Positions 46,421-59,000 of a stretch of 64,000 bases of DNA are shown one piece after another. Position 1 is the stretch's first letter, and the number at the start of each line of letters is the position of its first letter. A program made the translations under genes and the position numbers. The stretch is from assembly GCA_030248295.1 (NCBI GenBank), contig JASANH010001722.1, positions 186,001 through 250,000 on the forward strand, read 5' to 3'. Under the pieces are notes generated by a model. The model saw only the letters and a list, made by a program, of their open reading frames with translations, made no database searches and had not been told where the DNA came from. The DNA is from Mesodorylaimus sp. YZB2_4 (lineage: Eukaryota; Nematoda; Enoplea; Dorylaimida; Dorylaimidae).

Positions 46421-47286
46421 GCTTTGCGAATCTGGAAGAATTTTCATGGACGGAACCTTCGATGTGGCGCCGAACAAGACAAGGAACACATACAAGGCAT
46501 TGTTTCGGTAAGCTTGGAGCTTGGAGTAAGCAAATTGCGTTAGCCTACAGATTTTTTTCAGGATGTTAAAGGATAAGGCTGTCGAAATGGGTCATCAACT
46601 TGCGCCGTTTTTCATCACGTCAGATTTCGGAAGTGGATTGATTCCAGCCATTGCTGAGGAATTCCCAAACGCTCGCCATCTTGGGTGCTTCTCCCACTTT
46701 TGTCAATGTATCCATCGACAAGTGCAGCGTCTAGGTGAGCTACGAAATATCTGTAAGATTGCTGCATTGTACTGTAGGTTTGCCAGACCCGTACACAAAT
46801 AACGAGAACGTTCGAATTCAAGTCCGTATGCTCATGGCGCTCGCTTTTCTCCCTGCACAACTGATTCGTCCAACTTTCGATGCATCACTGGATTAAGCCC
46901 CTCTTGCTATTCGCCCCTTTTTCACCTACTTCTCCGATCAATGGCTGAATGGAAACTTGCCAATGCCACTATGGAACATGTACGGGGTCTGTCGGCGAGC
47001 CAACAATGACCTGGAGGCTTGGCATAAGCGGTTCAGTTCAATTGTGGTGAAAAAACATCCAAATATTAATGAATTTGTTGAGGCCCTAGTCAAAGACTTT
47101 GATGCTAACGAAACTACCATCATCGCCGCCGCAGCTGGTCAAAATGTTGTTAGTCAAAACAAGAGATACGTTGCCATCGATCAAAGAATTGTGAGGCTTC
47201 AAGAGCGCTTCGATAATGGCGATATGACAGCTGTGGAGTTCATTCGTGGTGTTCCATATAATTTAGCGGGTCCCAAGGGCTTATAA
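46421..47286 (+). pseudogene. Mutator-like (MULE) transposase, internally deleted
   Basis: Exons 46421-46507, 46562-46734 and 46778-47286 are bounded by good GT/AG signals. They read GRIFMDGTFDVAPN (first catalytic Asp region), YKALF / RMLKDKAVEMG, FITSDFGSGLIPAIAEEFPN and GCFSHFCQCIHRQVQRLG (the second Asp and the CHxH-like region), then WNMYGVCRRANNDLEAWHKR typical of the MULE C-terminal part. A TAA at 46894-46896 interrupts the third exon, and the usual stretch between the GTF and YKALF motifs is missing. The N-terminal zinc finger was not found. Either a decayed transposon or a decayed domesticated copy; introns favour a host-like history or a transposon with its own introns. Confidence 0.78.
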
Positions 47287-47555
47287 TTTTCGAATTTTTT
47301 TGTCGTAGCATAATCAATTTTAAACTGACAAGTTCTTGCTTATGTTGTATCGATTAATTGTATTGTATGTTTGATTGATTGTATCATGACAGTAAATTTT
47401 TAGTAACATTGATATACCGAAGCGCAAATATGGACGGCGAAACTAAGGCCAGCGCAAATAGGAAACGGCGCAAATACTGTAGAACACGGCGCATTTAGGG
47501 CTGGCGCAACTAAAACGGGCGCAATCAGGGACGGCGCAACTAGGCTACACCCTTC
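47287..47555. repeat. Degenerate GGCGCAA-rich tandem repeat
   Basis: Between about 47432 and 47545, GGCGCAAATA / GGCGCAACTA / GGCGCATTTA recur roughly every 15-25 bp. Non-coding. Confidence 0.6.
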
Positions 47556-48452
47556 AACCCATCGGCAGAACCGTGGGGCAGGCCAGGCGCCCACCAGGGA
47601 CTTCGATTAGCATACTCTCAGAGGGCCTCTGCGGTCGTCGTTTCCTTCGGTTTATATTGGAAAAGTCCAGTAGTTGACTCCAGGGCAGGTACTTGGTTTG
47701 TCTGCGGATTTGTCTGTGGGTAAGATCTAGGCCGGTTGAAACATCGTCGTGCTTTGTTGTGCTTCGTAAAGAATCCTCTGGTGTTGACCGAGTCTTCACT
47801 GCGCCATCGACAGTGGAACTGTTCGCCAGCGTAGGCATCTTAGGACCGGGTGCATTCGACCAGCAGCCAGGCTGGTGTATCATTGCACAGAGCAGTTGCA
47901 TGCATCCTTGGGAGGCGCGGCAAACACGCGCGAAGGGTTTTTGAAGAATCGGGGTCTTAGTGATCGATACTTTGCGGGACAAGCCTTTCTACCAGGCTTG
48001 GGCTATCGAAGACCTTAATCCGCTCGCTTGTAAGATCAGCCCGAACCCGCCGGCACGAGAGCGAAGATCTGTCGCACTCAAACGAACAACATATCATTAC
48101 TTTTTTGGTGACACTAGTGGGATCCTACAGTAAAGACAGTAAAGCAGGAAAGACTCAGGTAACACCTGAGGATCCTTTGCGGGGCACAACAAAGCACGAC
48201 GATGTCTCAACCGTCCTAGATCTTACCCACAGACAAATCCGCAGACAAACTAAGTACTTGCCCTGGAGTCAACTCCTGAACTTTCCCAGTATGAACCGTA
48301 GAAAACGACGACCGCAGAGGCCCTTTGAGAGTGTGCTAATCGAAGTCCCTGGCTGGCGCCTGGCCTGCCCCACAGTTCTGCCAATTGGCTGGACAACACA
48401 AGGGGAGCTCCCCATAAATTCAGAAGAAAACAGATGGAACCAAATTGAGTGA
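47556..48452. mobile_element. Inverted pair of retroelement gag-like fragments
   Basis: Two related coding segments face each other. The minus-strand one (about 47800-47556) and the plus-strand one (about 48150-48395) both encode TKHDDVSTxLDLTHRQIRRQ, then TKYLPWSQLL, NRRKRRPQRP, ESxLIEVPGxRLACPTVLP. In the plus copy this follows TTGGTGACACTAGTGGGATC at 48105-48124, which resembles the start of the internal region of LTR retrotransposons just after the primer-binding site, so a Gag origin is plausible. Neither copy has a clear ATG or other retroelement domains. Confidence 0.6.
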
Positions 48453-48500
48453 AAACGAGCAATGGAGAGGCCTGATCTCTCCCTTGCTCTTACCGTTACC

Positions 48501-48662
48501 GGCCTCGTGGCCTGGTGGTTTAGGCCTCTGCCTCCCACGCAAGGCGCACAGTTACGGGCAAGTGTTCGACTGGCGAGCCGGTAAATCCTTTCGTGTAAAA
48601 TAAGTCCCTTCACCCTCGAGTGCGAAAAAGCGTTTGGTGATGTGGAAAAACATGAACATGAT
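48501..48662 (+). repeat. tRNA-derived SINE family B, full copy
   Basis: GGCCTCGTGGCCTGGTGGTT, GCCTCTGCCTCCCACGC, GTTCGACTGGCGAGCC head, then CGGTAAATCCTTTCGTGTAA, CCCTTCACCCTCGAGTGCG and TTTGGTGATGTGGAAAAACA, ending ATGAACATGAT. The B box is mutated. Confidence 0.85.
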
Positions 48663-50696
48663 CTACCGCCGGCCTGCCCTTATTCCACTCTGCTCCTCCT
48701 TATATACCGAGCCAACTACTCAAGCCACACCCCCGACCCGAGAGTTCCAGCCGCCCCCAAGCGGCGATGGTCACAGCATCGGTCGATGCGGCTGTAATTG
48801 GTGCCTCAGTGTTCTCTAATAGCATAACCATCTAGTGTTGGTTGGTTTAGTGTGCAAGCACGAGAACCCAACTGTTTGACGGCTCACATCGGAAAGAAAT
48901 GACTTTTGGGGCTGGTTTGCTTGCTCCTTTTAGTAGAGTGCGCCTCACATATACTGTACAGTATGCGCCTGTAAGTCATACATACATTTTGAGGCAACTG
49001 CACGGGCTCCAAGTCGATGTGACTACACCACACACCATCACAACTGACAAAATCAGCCGTAAATTCGATGTATACTGTAAGTTAGCTAATTTTTAGCTTC
49101 GTCAGCTCGATGAGGCAGGCCTACCAATTACTCTGCCTTTCGCAACGTTCCAACTTGCGCCTTTGCACAAAATAATCTTTTCAAAAATATTGAAAACTTT
49201 ATTCCAAGCTTTTGCGGTAGCTGCACACATTCGTGCATTTTGGATTTCTGCAGGATTTTCAAATGCATATCTCGGCTTGCAGAAGATGAAATAAAGATGC
49301 AGATATTTATTTGCGAAAAGATAAAGCGAGATACAGTTTTGGTAAGAATTGATATCGATATTCGTAACTATCTGAGAATATATGGATATTTATTACAACA
49401 TATTTATCCCAATCAACATGTACATACACGCGTTTTAGCATTGTGTAACTGGTCTTGCGCCGCTTACTGCCCATGCCCAATGCTCCAACTATCATTCCAT
49501 CAAAAAGGCGCCCCAAATATATTTCATCAAAAAAGTGGCAATGCCAAGTTTTTCACCAAAATTTTGCTTGAACCTTTACTGAATTGCCAATGTGTCAGAA
49601 ATTACACTCCTTCTTCCTACATAAATGTAAATTGTCATCCAATTTTTCTTCCTACGCAGCAATTTTGTTACTCTCTCCCCCGAGGCCACGCCTACTTCAA
49701 TGCCTACACTATATTTTCATTTTAGTCATAAAATAGATGCATTTTTGGGCAACAGAAGAATATTTGTCAAAACAAGAACTTTCCGACACGTTTTATGTCC
49801 ACTTCCGTGCGCCGCCTTGTATTTAAAAGTTTCCAATAGCAGTGGGTGTCTCTGTATTCACTGTAACTCACGATCAAGCTTCGAATTCAGCAAAGACACT
49901 AATCAAAGTTTTATTAAACTGGTACGAAGCGACTGCTATCAATTTTATATTTCAAACTGGTGGTATATAAGAGGAGGAAAGGACGAAATGATACCCTTTT
50001 ATTTTTCCGGTTCTCCAAGTGCAGTGTCGCCATGAGGCCATTCGTAATTCCATTAGTTTTCTTCTCTTTTGCTAAGTTTTCAAGTGAGCTGGCTTTTTTC
50101 AGGTTGGTTTCAGGTATTTTTTTAATTTCTTGATATTTCTTGCTAAGCGCGAACTATCGATTTTTGAATCTCAGTTAAAATTATGCGCAATCAATCAAAA
50201 TTAAAAAATTCTAATGTTAAATTTAAATTAAATAAATTCATTAATAATTAATTTTAATTTAATATTGATTTAGTTAATTAAATGAATTAGACCAGATTTG
50301 ATTTAAATTTCGTTTTTGGGCAACTCTGGCAGCCCAGTCGCAAAAACATTTTGAATAAAGTGTGCTCACGATTGACCCCAAATGTCTCTTCTGTACTAAT
50401 GATATCAAATTCTCAAAAAAGCTCTATGAAGCTCTTTGAAGTTAACGTTCGTTCCGTTCCGTTAACGGTTTCGAGTATTCCCGCCAAAACAGTAAATTCA
50501 AATTTTTTTCGAGCAATTTACTGTACATTGTGGCTTCTCATGATGAGACGAAGATTTTAATGAAACTGCTTCCGGATCATTGCGGGATACACATTTTTTC
50601 CCTGATAGTAGTTGTGCGAAAAGTGCAGGATACTTTAATTTATATTAGACCCCACCCAGTCGACTGAACTGTATTTGCCGATAACAGGTTTGTCAA
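48663..50696. other. Intergenic, no gene recognised
   Basis: Frames at 49240-49725 and 49700-50035 have no recognisable domain. A stretch rich in TTTAATTTAAATTA lies at about 50200-50310. Upstream exons of the Hog-domain gene might be here, but none can be supported. Confidence 0.35.
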
Positions 50697-50780
50697 GCCT
50701 GCGAGCCTTTTAAGGCACGCAGGCTTAAAAGGAGGTCCAAAATGATTTCTCTGTCCAGGAATCGAACCTGGAAGTGCTTT
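50697..50780. repeat. Hairpin and tRNA-like B-box remnant
   Basis: GCCTGCG and CGCAGGC arms with paired AGCCTT/AAGGC inside (about 50697-50724) form a strong stem. Next to it the minus strand reads CCAGGTTCGATTCCTGG (about 50755-50771), a perfect tRNA T-arm/B-box. No complete cloverleaf could be built, so this is scored as a tRNA-derived remnant. Confidence 0.4.
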
Positions 50781-50992
50781 TTTAAGGCATTGTAGAGGAC
50801 TTTTTTAGGCACTCGGTTTTTTTCCGATGCACTGCACTAAGATGACACAAATTTACATCCACAGCAGGCTTTGTTGTCCCATCTTGTTTCTCTTTTTTTA
50901 CACTCCCGCCTCTCCTTGTGATCACTTGTCAGATTTTCGAATGCTGTTGTCAACTTTTTCGACTTTGTGAATGCTAAACCACGACAGCGACT

Positions 50993-51640
50993 ATGAATAT
51001 TTTAGGTTGCCATCAAGGTCACAGTCATGGTCCAGGCGGTGCGAGACGACGAGCTTGTATCAGCGGTTCTGACCTGGTTACAACTCCGGCAGGTCCAAAA
51101 CGGCTCGATCAAATACAAATTGGCGATCTGGTTGCTATCGGCAATGGCCAATTCGAACCAGTGGTTACATTCTTACATCGCGATACAAGTCGGAATGTGC
51201 CGGGTTATCGAATAACCACGTCAAAAAACACCACTCTGACTCTTTCCTATGAGCATCTGATTTTTATGGCACCATCAAAGCATGCCATAATGATGAAAAA
51301 TGTCAAACTTGGTCAAAGAATTTTTCTTTTAAGAAAAGGAGTATTTTCAGAAGAGATTATTGTTGAAATTGAAAAAAGTGAACTGGAAGGTCGATACAGT
51401 CCACTGACAAAATCTGGTGTCCTGCTGGTCAACCAGATTCTGGTATCCTGCTATTCGCACGCTCATGATCACAATCTGATGCATCGTGTTGTCCAGTGGT
51501 TGCTTCCTTATTCACGCCTGGTCGACCTGTTCAAAACCCAGGATGATCTATTTGACAATCAGGAATGCATGCATTGGATTGGGGACACATTGTGGTATTT
51601 TTTTCGTCATTGGTTTATTGCTGATGATACAATTTTTTAA
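50993..51640 (+). CDS. Hedgehog-type Hog (Hint) autoprocessing domain protein
   Basis: One frame of 215 codons. Residues 22 onward form a Hint module: the nucleophile Cys in ACISGSDLVTTPAGPKRLDQ, then GDLVAIG, VTFLHRD, the TLTLSYEHLIFMAP block with its conserved His, KLGQRIFLL, and YSPLTKSGVLLVNQILVSCY near the end, as in the Hog half of Hedgehog. This domain cleaves its own N-terminus and joins it to a sterol. No Hedge or Wart signalling domain precedes it. Either ATG 50993 starts a Hog-only protein (such a protein is known in nematodes), or an acceptor at ATTTTAG (51000-51006) joins upstream exons that I could not find. The segment before the Cys is His/Gly/Arg-rich (CHQGHSHGPGGARRRA). Confidence 0.85.
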   Translation: MNILGCHQGHSHGPGGARRRACISGSDLVTTPAGPKRLDQIQIGDLVAIGNGQFEPVVTFLHRDTSRNVPGYRITTSKNTTLTLSYEHLIFMAPSKHAIMMKNVKLGQRIFLLRKGVFSEEIIVEIEKSELEGRYSPLTKSGVLLVNQILVSCYSHAHDHNLMHRVVQWLLPYSRLVDLFKTQDDLFDNQECMHWIGDTLWYFFRHWFIADDTIF

Positions 51641-52210
51641 GCGAAAAATGCTTTGTTGAAAAAATATATTGTCTTGATTTATAATGGAAATCATGGTTTC
51701 GTCTTGATCTTATTATTTTTTAAAACAGAGCCCAGGCTGGACTAGATTATGTTTTTCAAACTATCACATTTTCCTATATTTGTGGATTAGATTTCCGTGA
51801 GTTTATTATTTTTTTGGAGTACAGTATTCGCAAGTGGTCATCTGTGAAAACTGCGTGAAAAAGCTAATATACTAGTTCATTGTGAGTCATCTGCAAAAAA
51901 TTGTATTCCTCAAAAAATTGCTTCCTTTTCACATGACATATATTTTTGATCGCACTACAAATTTAAATTTCCCGCCAATTGCGTCCCGAAAAGAGGACTA
52001 ACGATAAGAACAAGATTCGCTGAACTGTTCATGTACTCTAAGCTACGCTCAGTTGAACTTGATTTTAAAACTATCACAAAGTTTTCAAAAATTCAGCTTG
52101 AAGCTTTGAAACAACTAAAACTAGAAAAAAGAGAACGCTGAAGCAACAGTATGTAGTACAGAGAGTAGGGCGGTGTAACCTGAAGCAAGGTCTGGGCCTG
52201 GTGTAACCGC

Positions 52211-52374
52211 GGTCGTGGGCTAGCGGCTTAAGGCATCTACCTCTCACGCTGGGTGCGCACTCACAGGGGAGGGTTCGACTCCCGCCTCGGTAAAAAATGA
52301 TTGTCAAATTATGAGTTCCCTAGCCCTCGATTGCGCTGTATGGTGCTTGGCTATGGATAAAGTATGACATGACC
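52211..52374 (+). repeat. tRNA-derived SINE family A, full copy
   Basis: GGTCGTGGGCTAGCGGCTTA, then CTACCTCTCACGCTGGGTGC, B-box GGTTCGACTCCCGCCTC, tail GGTAAAAAATGATTGTCAAA, CCCTAGCCCTCGATTGCGC and GGTGCTTGGCTATGGATAAA, ATGACATGACC. Very close to the copy at 21034. Confidence 0.88.
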
Positions 52375-54649
52375 TGAGGTGGCATGATGTGATTTGTATT
52401 TCCTCTTCGCTTAGATCCGTATCCCCGCTTAAAAAATTGGAAATCGAATTCTTAGAGAAATTTGAATGGCACGCTTTCGCGCGCTTTTGCCTGTGATTAG
52501 CATGATAGCAGATTACTGTAATCGCAACTATTTTCTGTGAAATTAGTCGAGAACGGATAAAAAGTATTTTTGCATTAGTTTTTTCGAGATTTATGAACCT
52601 GAGCGACTTCTTATGCGTTGAATTTTAAAATGTCGCTTTTGCTGACTATATGTCAGATCAACAACATTGGGGCAATATGTTTATATTTCGCAAATTCTCG
52701 TAATTTGGTGCTCGAACTGGGAACGATTTGATGGCAAAAATTTTACGCCTCCTGTTAGAGGATAGAAGACAAAAAAAGAAGAGATGCGATGGTTTTTTAC
52801 TGTCTGAAAAAGAATTTGAATAATCAGTGAAAGTTCCTGGAAACGCAAAGAACTAGAAGCAAATGTTTTTCTCAGCTAGAGCATGTTAGTATTTCTCCTG
52901 ATTTGTTCGAAGCATCTCACAAAAATTCCGAACTAAAATATCAGAAAGCATCATTTAAAAGAATGAGCAGCTGGTTTTTTCGGGCCTAGAAGTTGGCACT
53001 GACTCATTTTTTGCAACGTTTTCAACGAGCGATCGCGATACTTTTTATCAATAATCAACAGATTATGCAGAAACAGCGAACTATTTAATGAGAACATAGC
53101 GGTTACAGTATGACTAGCTGCCTGAGCATCACAGTCAAAAGTGCGCGCAATCAACTGTTTCTCTGCAAATTCGACTTTCGCCTGGTCTGGGAGAACAGAG
53201 AAGTTTTCTTTCTCTTTCACGGAGACTAAATATCACATCATGCTCACCTTCTTTTAAGCTACCCTCCACCCCGGCGCCACATAGCTTTAGCGTTCTCTTT
53301 TTTTCCAATTTCAGCTCTTTCATCTTTCTGGACCTCCCCGAGCTTTATCCTTGGTACGAAGCCGTCAAAATATTTTCTACTGTCTACGTCATTCTTCACA
53401 ATGGAAAAAATTCACGTGCATTTTCTGTTCAAATTTTTGCTCTATATCTTCCGAATGATTTACAGTTTGTAGCACATTGAGTTCTGAAACGAGCCTAAAC
53501 CTATTGGCCGAGTGAAAAGACATAAACGGACGATGCACGATGCAATTGAGTCGTGGTGACAAAGCTGTCACGCACGCTCTTGCCAATCAAATCCGCCACA
53601 ATCCTCTCCAGTCGTGTAAAACACCTTTTCTACCAACTGAGCTTCCTCCTTCTCCTCCTCCTCTCTCCGCTGACTCCATCATTCGCGATGCTTGCTCGAC
53701 TCGTTCTCCCAGACTAAAACATATTCAAACGGGCCAACATCCGAATAGTGCTTTGCCGGTCGTTTAAAGAAAAAGGTTTTTTTTGTTTAACAGAAACGAA
53801 CGTGAAAGTGAAAAAATCGAGGCAAACTAGGAAACGTTTTGGTTTTCCTAACTTATAAATTTCTGTCCAACTCTATTGGCAATTGTTGACGAATGCTTTT
53901 CTTACTCTTTCTTTCATCCGAAATCCATTTCCCACACTCTCCCCTACATCGCTCATTGGTATTGACGCTTCTGAGGCCACGTTTGGTCTTTGTGTTTCGA
54001 CCCTAAGCCCCGACTCATAGAAACCACGGTTCGGTAATCCTGTTGATTCGGGCGTGGACGCTGACTAAGCAGCCAATAGGAGGCTCAGCTCGTTGCTAGC
54101 TAGCATTTTGGCTTGGCTGATCGTGAGTTCACTCTGTACCTAATTGACTCCCGCTATTGCTTCAGGGAATAGGCGGGCGTACTTTTTAAGTTTCCTTGCG
54201 AAACGGACACATCTCGGATTTTAAACAAACTCTGTCTTTGCGCCCTGCCTTTGAAATTTATGACTGTTTTTTAATAAACTAGTTGTCCAGTTAGACCAGC
54301 CAGAGTAGCAGGATGTAGTGCTGTGATTTAGTGATTTTTTTCACTGGCTTGTCCGAATGTTTTCTACCAGCAGCTATCAACTAAAGGAAAGTAATTTTAG
54401 CTCTGTTTCAGGCTTTCCCTCAATTAGCTAGAGGGTCCACAAAACTTTCTTCCCTCTGCCAGTCACTCCGATATCGTTAAGCCTGCCAGTAGATCTGGGC
54501 GGTTGCTGGTGTTGTGGGTTAGGTACAAGTGAAGAATATACCAGTCTAGCTTTATTATACCACCTTGCTTTGAGAGCACTTGCACATTATGTATAAGGTG
54601 TACAGTACAGCACGTTTGTGAACATCTATACATGATGAAAATACTTATA

Positions 54650-54800
54650 GAATACATGTATACAAATACATATGTGTAGAGATATATATATGTATATGCG
54701 GTATATATACACATATATATACGCATATGCATATGTGCATATGCATGTGTGTGTATAGAATATTGTATATGCAGTATATAGTAGCCATTTATATGCACAC
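54650..54800. repeat. AT-rich microsatellite
   Basis: Mixed ATATATAC / CATATG repeats, for example GATATATATATGTATATG and CATATGCATATGTGCATATG. Confidence 0.75.
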
Positions 54801-56042
54801 ACACCTAACGTTATATGTTAACTATTAAACTAAAAAACCCTGTTAACTAAAAAAACCCAAACCTTTATGTCCTATCTCTTCTCTTCATCCTGCCGTTGTT
54901 CCCGCTATTGCATAGTCCGCTCTTTAGCCTCTTCTTATCGTCACTAAGTACAGACAGATAGGTCTGCTACCTTCTGCACAGTATAATCTTCGCTATTTAT
55001 GTTTTAAAAGATAATAAAGAGTAGTTTGTGGGGGGCCAACTTTTTGTCCCTGATCGTTAGTCATTTTCAAAAGGTATTTTTGGGTCTTTTATATGTTAAA
55101 CATATTTTTTAAGGCCGTTCTGCAGGTATATTTAGATGTAGGGTATACAGTATATAAGCGAATATTTGGTGTCTGCCGGTATGCATATATATTTGTGTAG
55201 GTATATTATATCTATGGGCATATATGTATATAAATTGTATGCGACCACCAAGTTTTTTCACATTATTCTAAACCTAACATTGGTAATAAGTCAAAACATT
55301 TCTCCCATTGAAAAGTTTAGGATACTGATCTTCTGCACTGCAAAAATTTGTATGATTTTTTTAATATATCGACGTAAGTAGTATACAAAGCTCAACTGAC
55401 CCGCTTAAAATACGCAAGATATTCAGGTCTTCAATCCAATTTCTTAAACTACAAGTAAAAATTCAGTCTCTGTTGCCGATTATTTCAGTTTGTTCTACAG
55501 TGACCTCTCTCCGTGGTCATGTCCGTAAAGACAAAATGCACTGAATAATCGTTTATGACTCTGTCCGAATTTCAATTTTAACCAAAAGGGGGTAATTTTT
55601 CCATAATCATATATCTGACATATTTTTAATTCGTTTGGTGCCTTTTTTCGATTGTATGCTTTATTTCACCTGCTGGTTTTTCAACAAATTAAACACATCA
55701 GTGATTTCAATTCCCTAGAAAAATCTGTTTTACCTTGCTCAAGCCGCATCTCTCTTTTATTCTTGCCTGATCACATAAATATGATATGTCATGACATATT
55801 TTTTTAGAAAATCGTGGAGAAGATAAGCAAGTTTTAAAGCAATCCAATATTTTGTCTCGACTCCGTTTCCCATTAAGTGCAACTCGATTATTTTTTCACT
55901 AAAAGTCATCTATTTTTCAAGTCATTCAACAAGTGTTGGCAAGCAATCATTGCTTTTACGTTTATTTAACCTTGTCGGTTTCGGATTTCGAAAAAAAGAG
56001 GCTGGTTTGTTGAACGTATGCAGGAAAAAAGATCAGGGTAGA

Positions 56043-59000
56043 ATGAAATCGCCAGTCCGAGTCACTTTTTCTTCAAGTTTAACATTTCCCGAAAATGACG
56101 GAGAAACTAATAACAACGGCCTTAGCGACGGAAATGCGGCAACCGTTTCAGTTTTACGGGCTCATCTTGACGACGGCTGTGAAGCGGGCGGAAGTGAACG
56201 AGCGCTAACCATCGATTCCGTACATCTACGCCCCACTTTTGTTGACTTGGTCGATAACAGCAGTGTGAAAAGTATTGACAGCACTGATTCAGCCAGTGGA
56301 AGCATGAATCCAATCAGTATTCGAGTCACGGCCGCCGAATGCAAGCCAAATGGCCGCGCAACAAGTAAGTCATCTTGTTGATTATCAGACCAGGCTAGGG
56401 CTCACATGCTGGACACATGATTCCCATGTCATAACCGCCCAACCTAATCAGATTTAAACATGGAACATGCTCAGTTGCTGATATCATATCTTTTTTTGAG
56501 AAATTCGTGTACTGTAGAGTTGTTGCAGCAGAAACAAAATTGCAGTCGTCATGGCATTAGTTTCTAGGCAAAAAAATGTGGAAAATTGCATTGTATTGTA
56601 TACAATTGCAGAAAACTACATATTCAAAAATTTCGAGATATTCCCACACAGAATGAAGGACAAAGTGCACTGTTTTCACTGCTTCAATAAACATCGCGAG
56701 ACAACTTGTTCTTTTTATTGCGCGCGAATTCTAAACGAAAGTTGCATGAAGACTTTTTGGACACTGTGTGGTCCACTGCTCCTAAATTCAGTGGGCATCA
56801 ATTTTTTTTTGTAGAGATGCGTACTCTATGTTTGCTAAATTGTCTCTAAAGTACACCCATCTTCCGTCAGCTCGTTAAGTTCATCTTCTGACCTTCTCTT
56901 TTCGGCTTGAAACAACTACTGTAGGTTTCTCGAATCTTTTCCTCCATTTTTTATGAAGAAATCTGGTGTGCTATTTCAATTGCCCTTGAAAGCGGCTCTA
57001 GCGATTACTTTTCCTGATTAGTTGATTATTTTCACAATGGGGATTTAAAATTTGAGCGGAACCTCACCTTTTCGCTGAATGGAGTCAGGCATTTTTCATT
57101 ATTCACTGTATTTATCCACCTGTTGCCCGATGAATTATATAATCTCTCAGTTATAATTTACAGGTCAGGGTCCATTGCGTAAGACCCCTTCTCGCACTGC
57201 TTTCTTGAAGCCTAGTTTTTAAACAGGGAACATACGCAAACAGAAAAAAAGTCCACAGTATTTGGACACAATATGTCGGCCACTGAAGTCATTTTTTATC
57301 CTTCTCAGGCTAACAATATCCTCTTTCAAATCATGTGGCAACCCTATTTTTGTTTCTGCCCATCACTTGCGCTCAAGAAGACAAAAACGCTGTGAAATTT
57401 TAATTTGCGCGCACATATGAGAGAACCTGAGAGTGGAGAGGTCGTTTGGCGTGAATTCAAATTTCACAGCATCTGATCTTCCTGAGCAATGGGGGGGGGG
57501 GGGGGGTGGTCAGTTGATTAATGTGTAACAGAAGAGCCCTCTGGTGTTTGTTTGGATGCTGTATTAAAAAGGTGAGATTGGTAGGATAAGGGTGTGGGTG
57601 AGCAGAAAGCATGTTGTGCAGTGATGTGTGCCTGGAGTTTGTAAAAGTGGTTCAATTACTGAGAAAAGCACTCAATGTATAACGAACCCTCTTTTAAAAT
57701 CATCATCATCGTCGTCGTCGTCTGATTACCCAAGAGATACATGCTCTTGGAGGATGGAAGACTCAACGGGAGCTATGTATCCATAGGGGCGCCACGTGTG
57801 CCACACCAACAACGAATACATACACAGTACTTTTTTAGCAATTGAACCACTCTTAAAGTACACTTTCCACGCATACCTCATTGCACAGCATACTGTACTA
57901 TCCACATGCGCACACCCCTCTCCTTCAAAGTCTCACTGATGTCCATCTCAAGATCAGGTTTTTGTCTCATATGACCGTTGTGCATGCAGCCCATCACGTC
58001 ATCCCCTGTCCATAGCCAAACAATATTGCACTCGAGGGATGGTGAATAAATATTTGACTGTAGTAGTTTTGCCATGGCGGGAGTCGAACCCTCCGCTCCT
58101 AGATACGTGCCCAGCGTGAGAGACAGACGCCTCAACCCGCAAGGCCACGACTGAGTCGCCATTAGATAAGCATCCAAAACCCCAGAGGGCTCTCCCGTTA
58201 CATATGAGTCGGTAAAATGTATGCACCACTTTTCACCAGCAGCCATTCTAGAATTAGTGGTATAAAGAAAATACAATGCATTCTCCTACATTTTATAACA
58301 TTCTGCAGCATCCAATTAAACATCGTGGTTCATGCAGTTATTTTATGTAACTACCCGCCTGGCAGTAAGCAGTTAGTACAGCAGCAGAGGCGAGAAGGAA
58401 GTGACTTTTGAAAACTTTCTTAATCACCCTTTTTTAATGAAAAGTTTACTGCCTCCATTGTGGATATGGATATCCATATTCATCTAGATATAATCAATAT
58501 CGATATCTTGTGACATATGGATATCAAAATCATATTCATATCTATATTTTTTGCCACATCATATCGACAGTAACTGTAGCCTATGGAGCCTTATATTTCA
58601 TCTCCTCCGCATTATCCGCATCTTTTCAGTGCCAACTTTTCCATCGCGTCTATTCTCGAGAGTTCGATTCTATGGTAACGTCTCACATATCACGCAGCTA
58701 GCCCTGCCTAAATTTTCCGACAAAATGTCACTTGCACTCTATTCAAACTGTCCACATAAATTATGCACAACTTGCTCCCCTGCGTTTTACACTCTTCACA
58801 TTGTCTTCACCAATTTTTCACTGCCTATCAATCGATATGCACTTATTGTCCAATTCATGCACACGCTCCATTTTTTGTAGATGACGACGTGAATGGGGAT
58901 GTGTCGAGTGTGGGCACAGTGGAAGGTGGAGAGCATGCAAGTGGTGAATCGCATTTCCTCAATAATTTCAAATTATTAACAGTCCCAAACTCAGTTGGAC

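Larger units (their letters stand above)
51641..55949. other. Intergenic, no gene recognised
   Basis: Apart from a SINE at 52211-52374 and a TA-rich stretch at 54650-54800, no supported feature. Frames here are short, without domains. Sequence at 53100-53170 weakly resembles 25240-25320 (both contain GCTGCCTG-GCATCA). Confidence 0.4.

Noticed and set aside
55950-56042. Longer start of the Ser-rich protein
   Set aside because: The upstream part of the frame has no ATG; the first ATG is at 56043.
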